Origin: Sphingomonadaceae bacterium
Lineage (GTDB): Bacteria; Pseudomonadota; Alphaproteobacteria; Sphingomonadales; Sphingomonadaceae
Length of the DNA stretch: 13,893 bases
NCBI GenBank assembly: GCA_004282995.1
Contig: SHLU01000036.1
Coordinates: forward strand, 1 to 13,893
Reading direction: 5' to 3'
Each line of letters starts with the position of its first letter. Position 1 is the first letter of the stretch. Shown in pieces: positions 13,848 through 13,893 of the stretch. The position numbers and the translations under genes were made by a program. The notes beneath the pieces are model-generated. The model was not told the DNA's origin, made no database searches, and saw only the letters and a program-made list of their open reading frames with translations.

Positions 13848-13893
13848 CGGGTTTCCGTTGCTGTCGAGAATTGCCTCGGGCCTTAGCGAGCAA
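13848..13893. other. Short leader upstream of pyrH at the right edge
   Basis: These 46 bases hold the pyrH Shine-Dalgarno and only weak 4-bp inverted repeats (for example CTCG with CGAG on the minus strand). No promoter can be placed because the region is cut by the window end. Confidence 0.4.

Noticed and set aside
1..13893. Mobile elements, CRISPR, toxin-antitoxin or defence genes
   Set aside because: No transposase, integrase, direct-repeat array or known defence motif is seen; gene content is conserved housekeeping throughout.

Overview
The window is chromosomal DNA of an alphaproteobacterium, most likely Sphingomonadales and probably near Erythrobacteraceae. I infer this from protein flavour, GC-rich codon use, the gene order uppS-cdsA-dxr-rseP-bamA-skp-fabZ without lpxD or lpxA, and an L31 protein without cysteines. 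No named genome was matched. The region is almost fully coding, with no insertion sequence, CRISPR array, prophage or sign of recent transfer.

Layout. (1) Positions 1-2010, minus strand: cytochrome c maturation operon ccmC-ccmD-ccmE-ccmF, each pair overlapping by 4 bases; ccmF runs off the left edge. (2) 2075-3148, minus: a Leu/Phe/Val-type amino acid dehydrogenase. (3) 3199-3275, minus: tRNA-His(GTG) with encoded CCA and the G-1:C73 identity pair. (4) 3276-3470: divergent intergenic region with candidate promoters and a hairpin. (5) 3471-4420, plus: the only plus-strand genes, a 2-oxoglutarate/Fe(II) prolyl-hydroxylase-like oxygenase overlapping by 4 bases a short DksA/TraR-type C4 zinc finger protein. 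(6) 4419-4452: terminator serving the minus strand. (7) 4489-4713, minus: rpmE, with its own candidate promoter and a leader hairpin. (8) 4815-13847, minus: the long cluster pyrH-frr-uppS-cdsA-dxr-rseP-bamA-skp-fabZ, read from right to left with very small gaps or overlaps.

How the genes fit together. The large cluster couples UMP phosphorylation and ribosome recycling to envelope building: isoprenoid precursor (Dxr), undecaprenyl diphosphate (UppS), CDP-diacylglycerol (CdsA), intramembrane proteolysis (RseP), outer-membrane protein assembly (BamA, Skp) and fatty acid elongation (FabZ). The lipid A genes that flank fabZ in many Gram-negatives are absent here, which fits the known replacement of LPS by glycosphingolipids in sphingomonads. 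The ccm genes deliver and attach heme to periplasmic c-type cytochromes.

Most of the window is ordinary housekeeping DNA. The points most worth a second look are a complete EF-hand-type calcium loop inside the Skp homologue, an acidic DxDxDG loop with a cysteine pair in a BamA surface loop of the same operon, and the translationally coupled oxygenase plus DksA-like pair. I did not find a clear, wholly new system.
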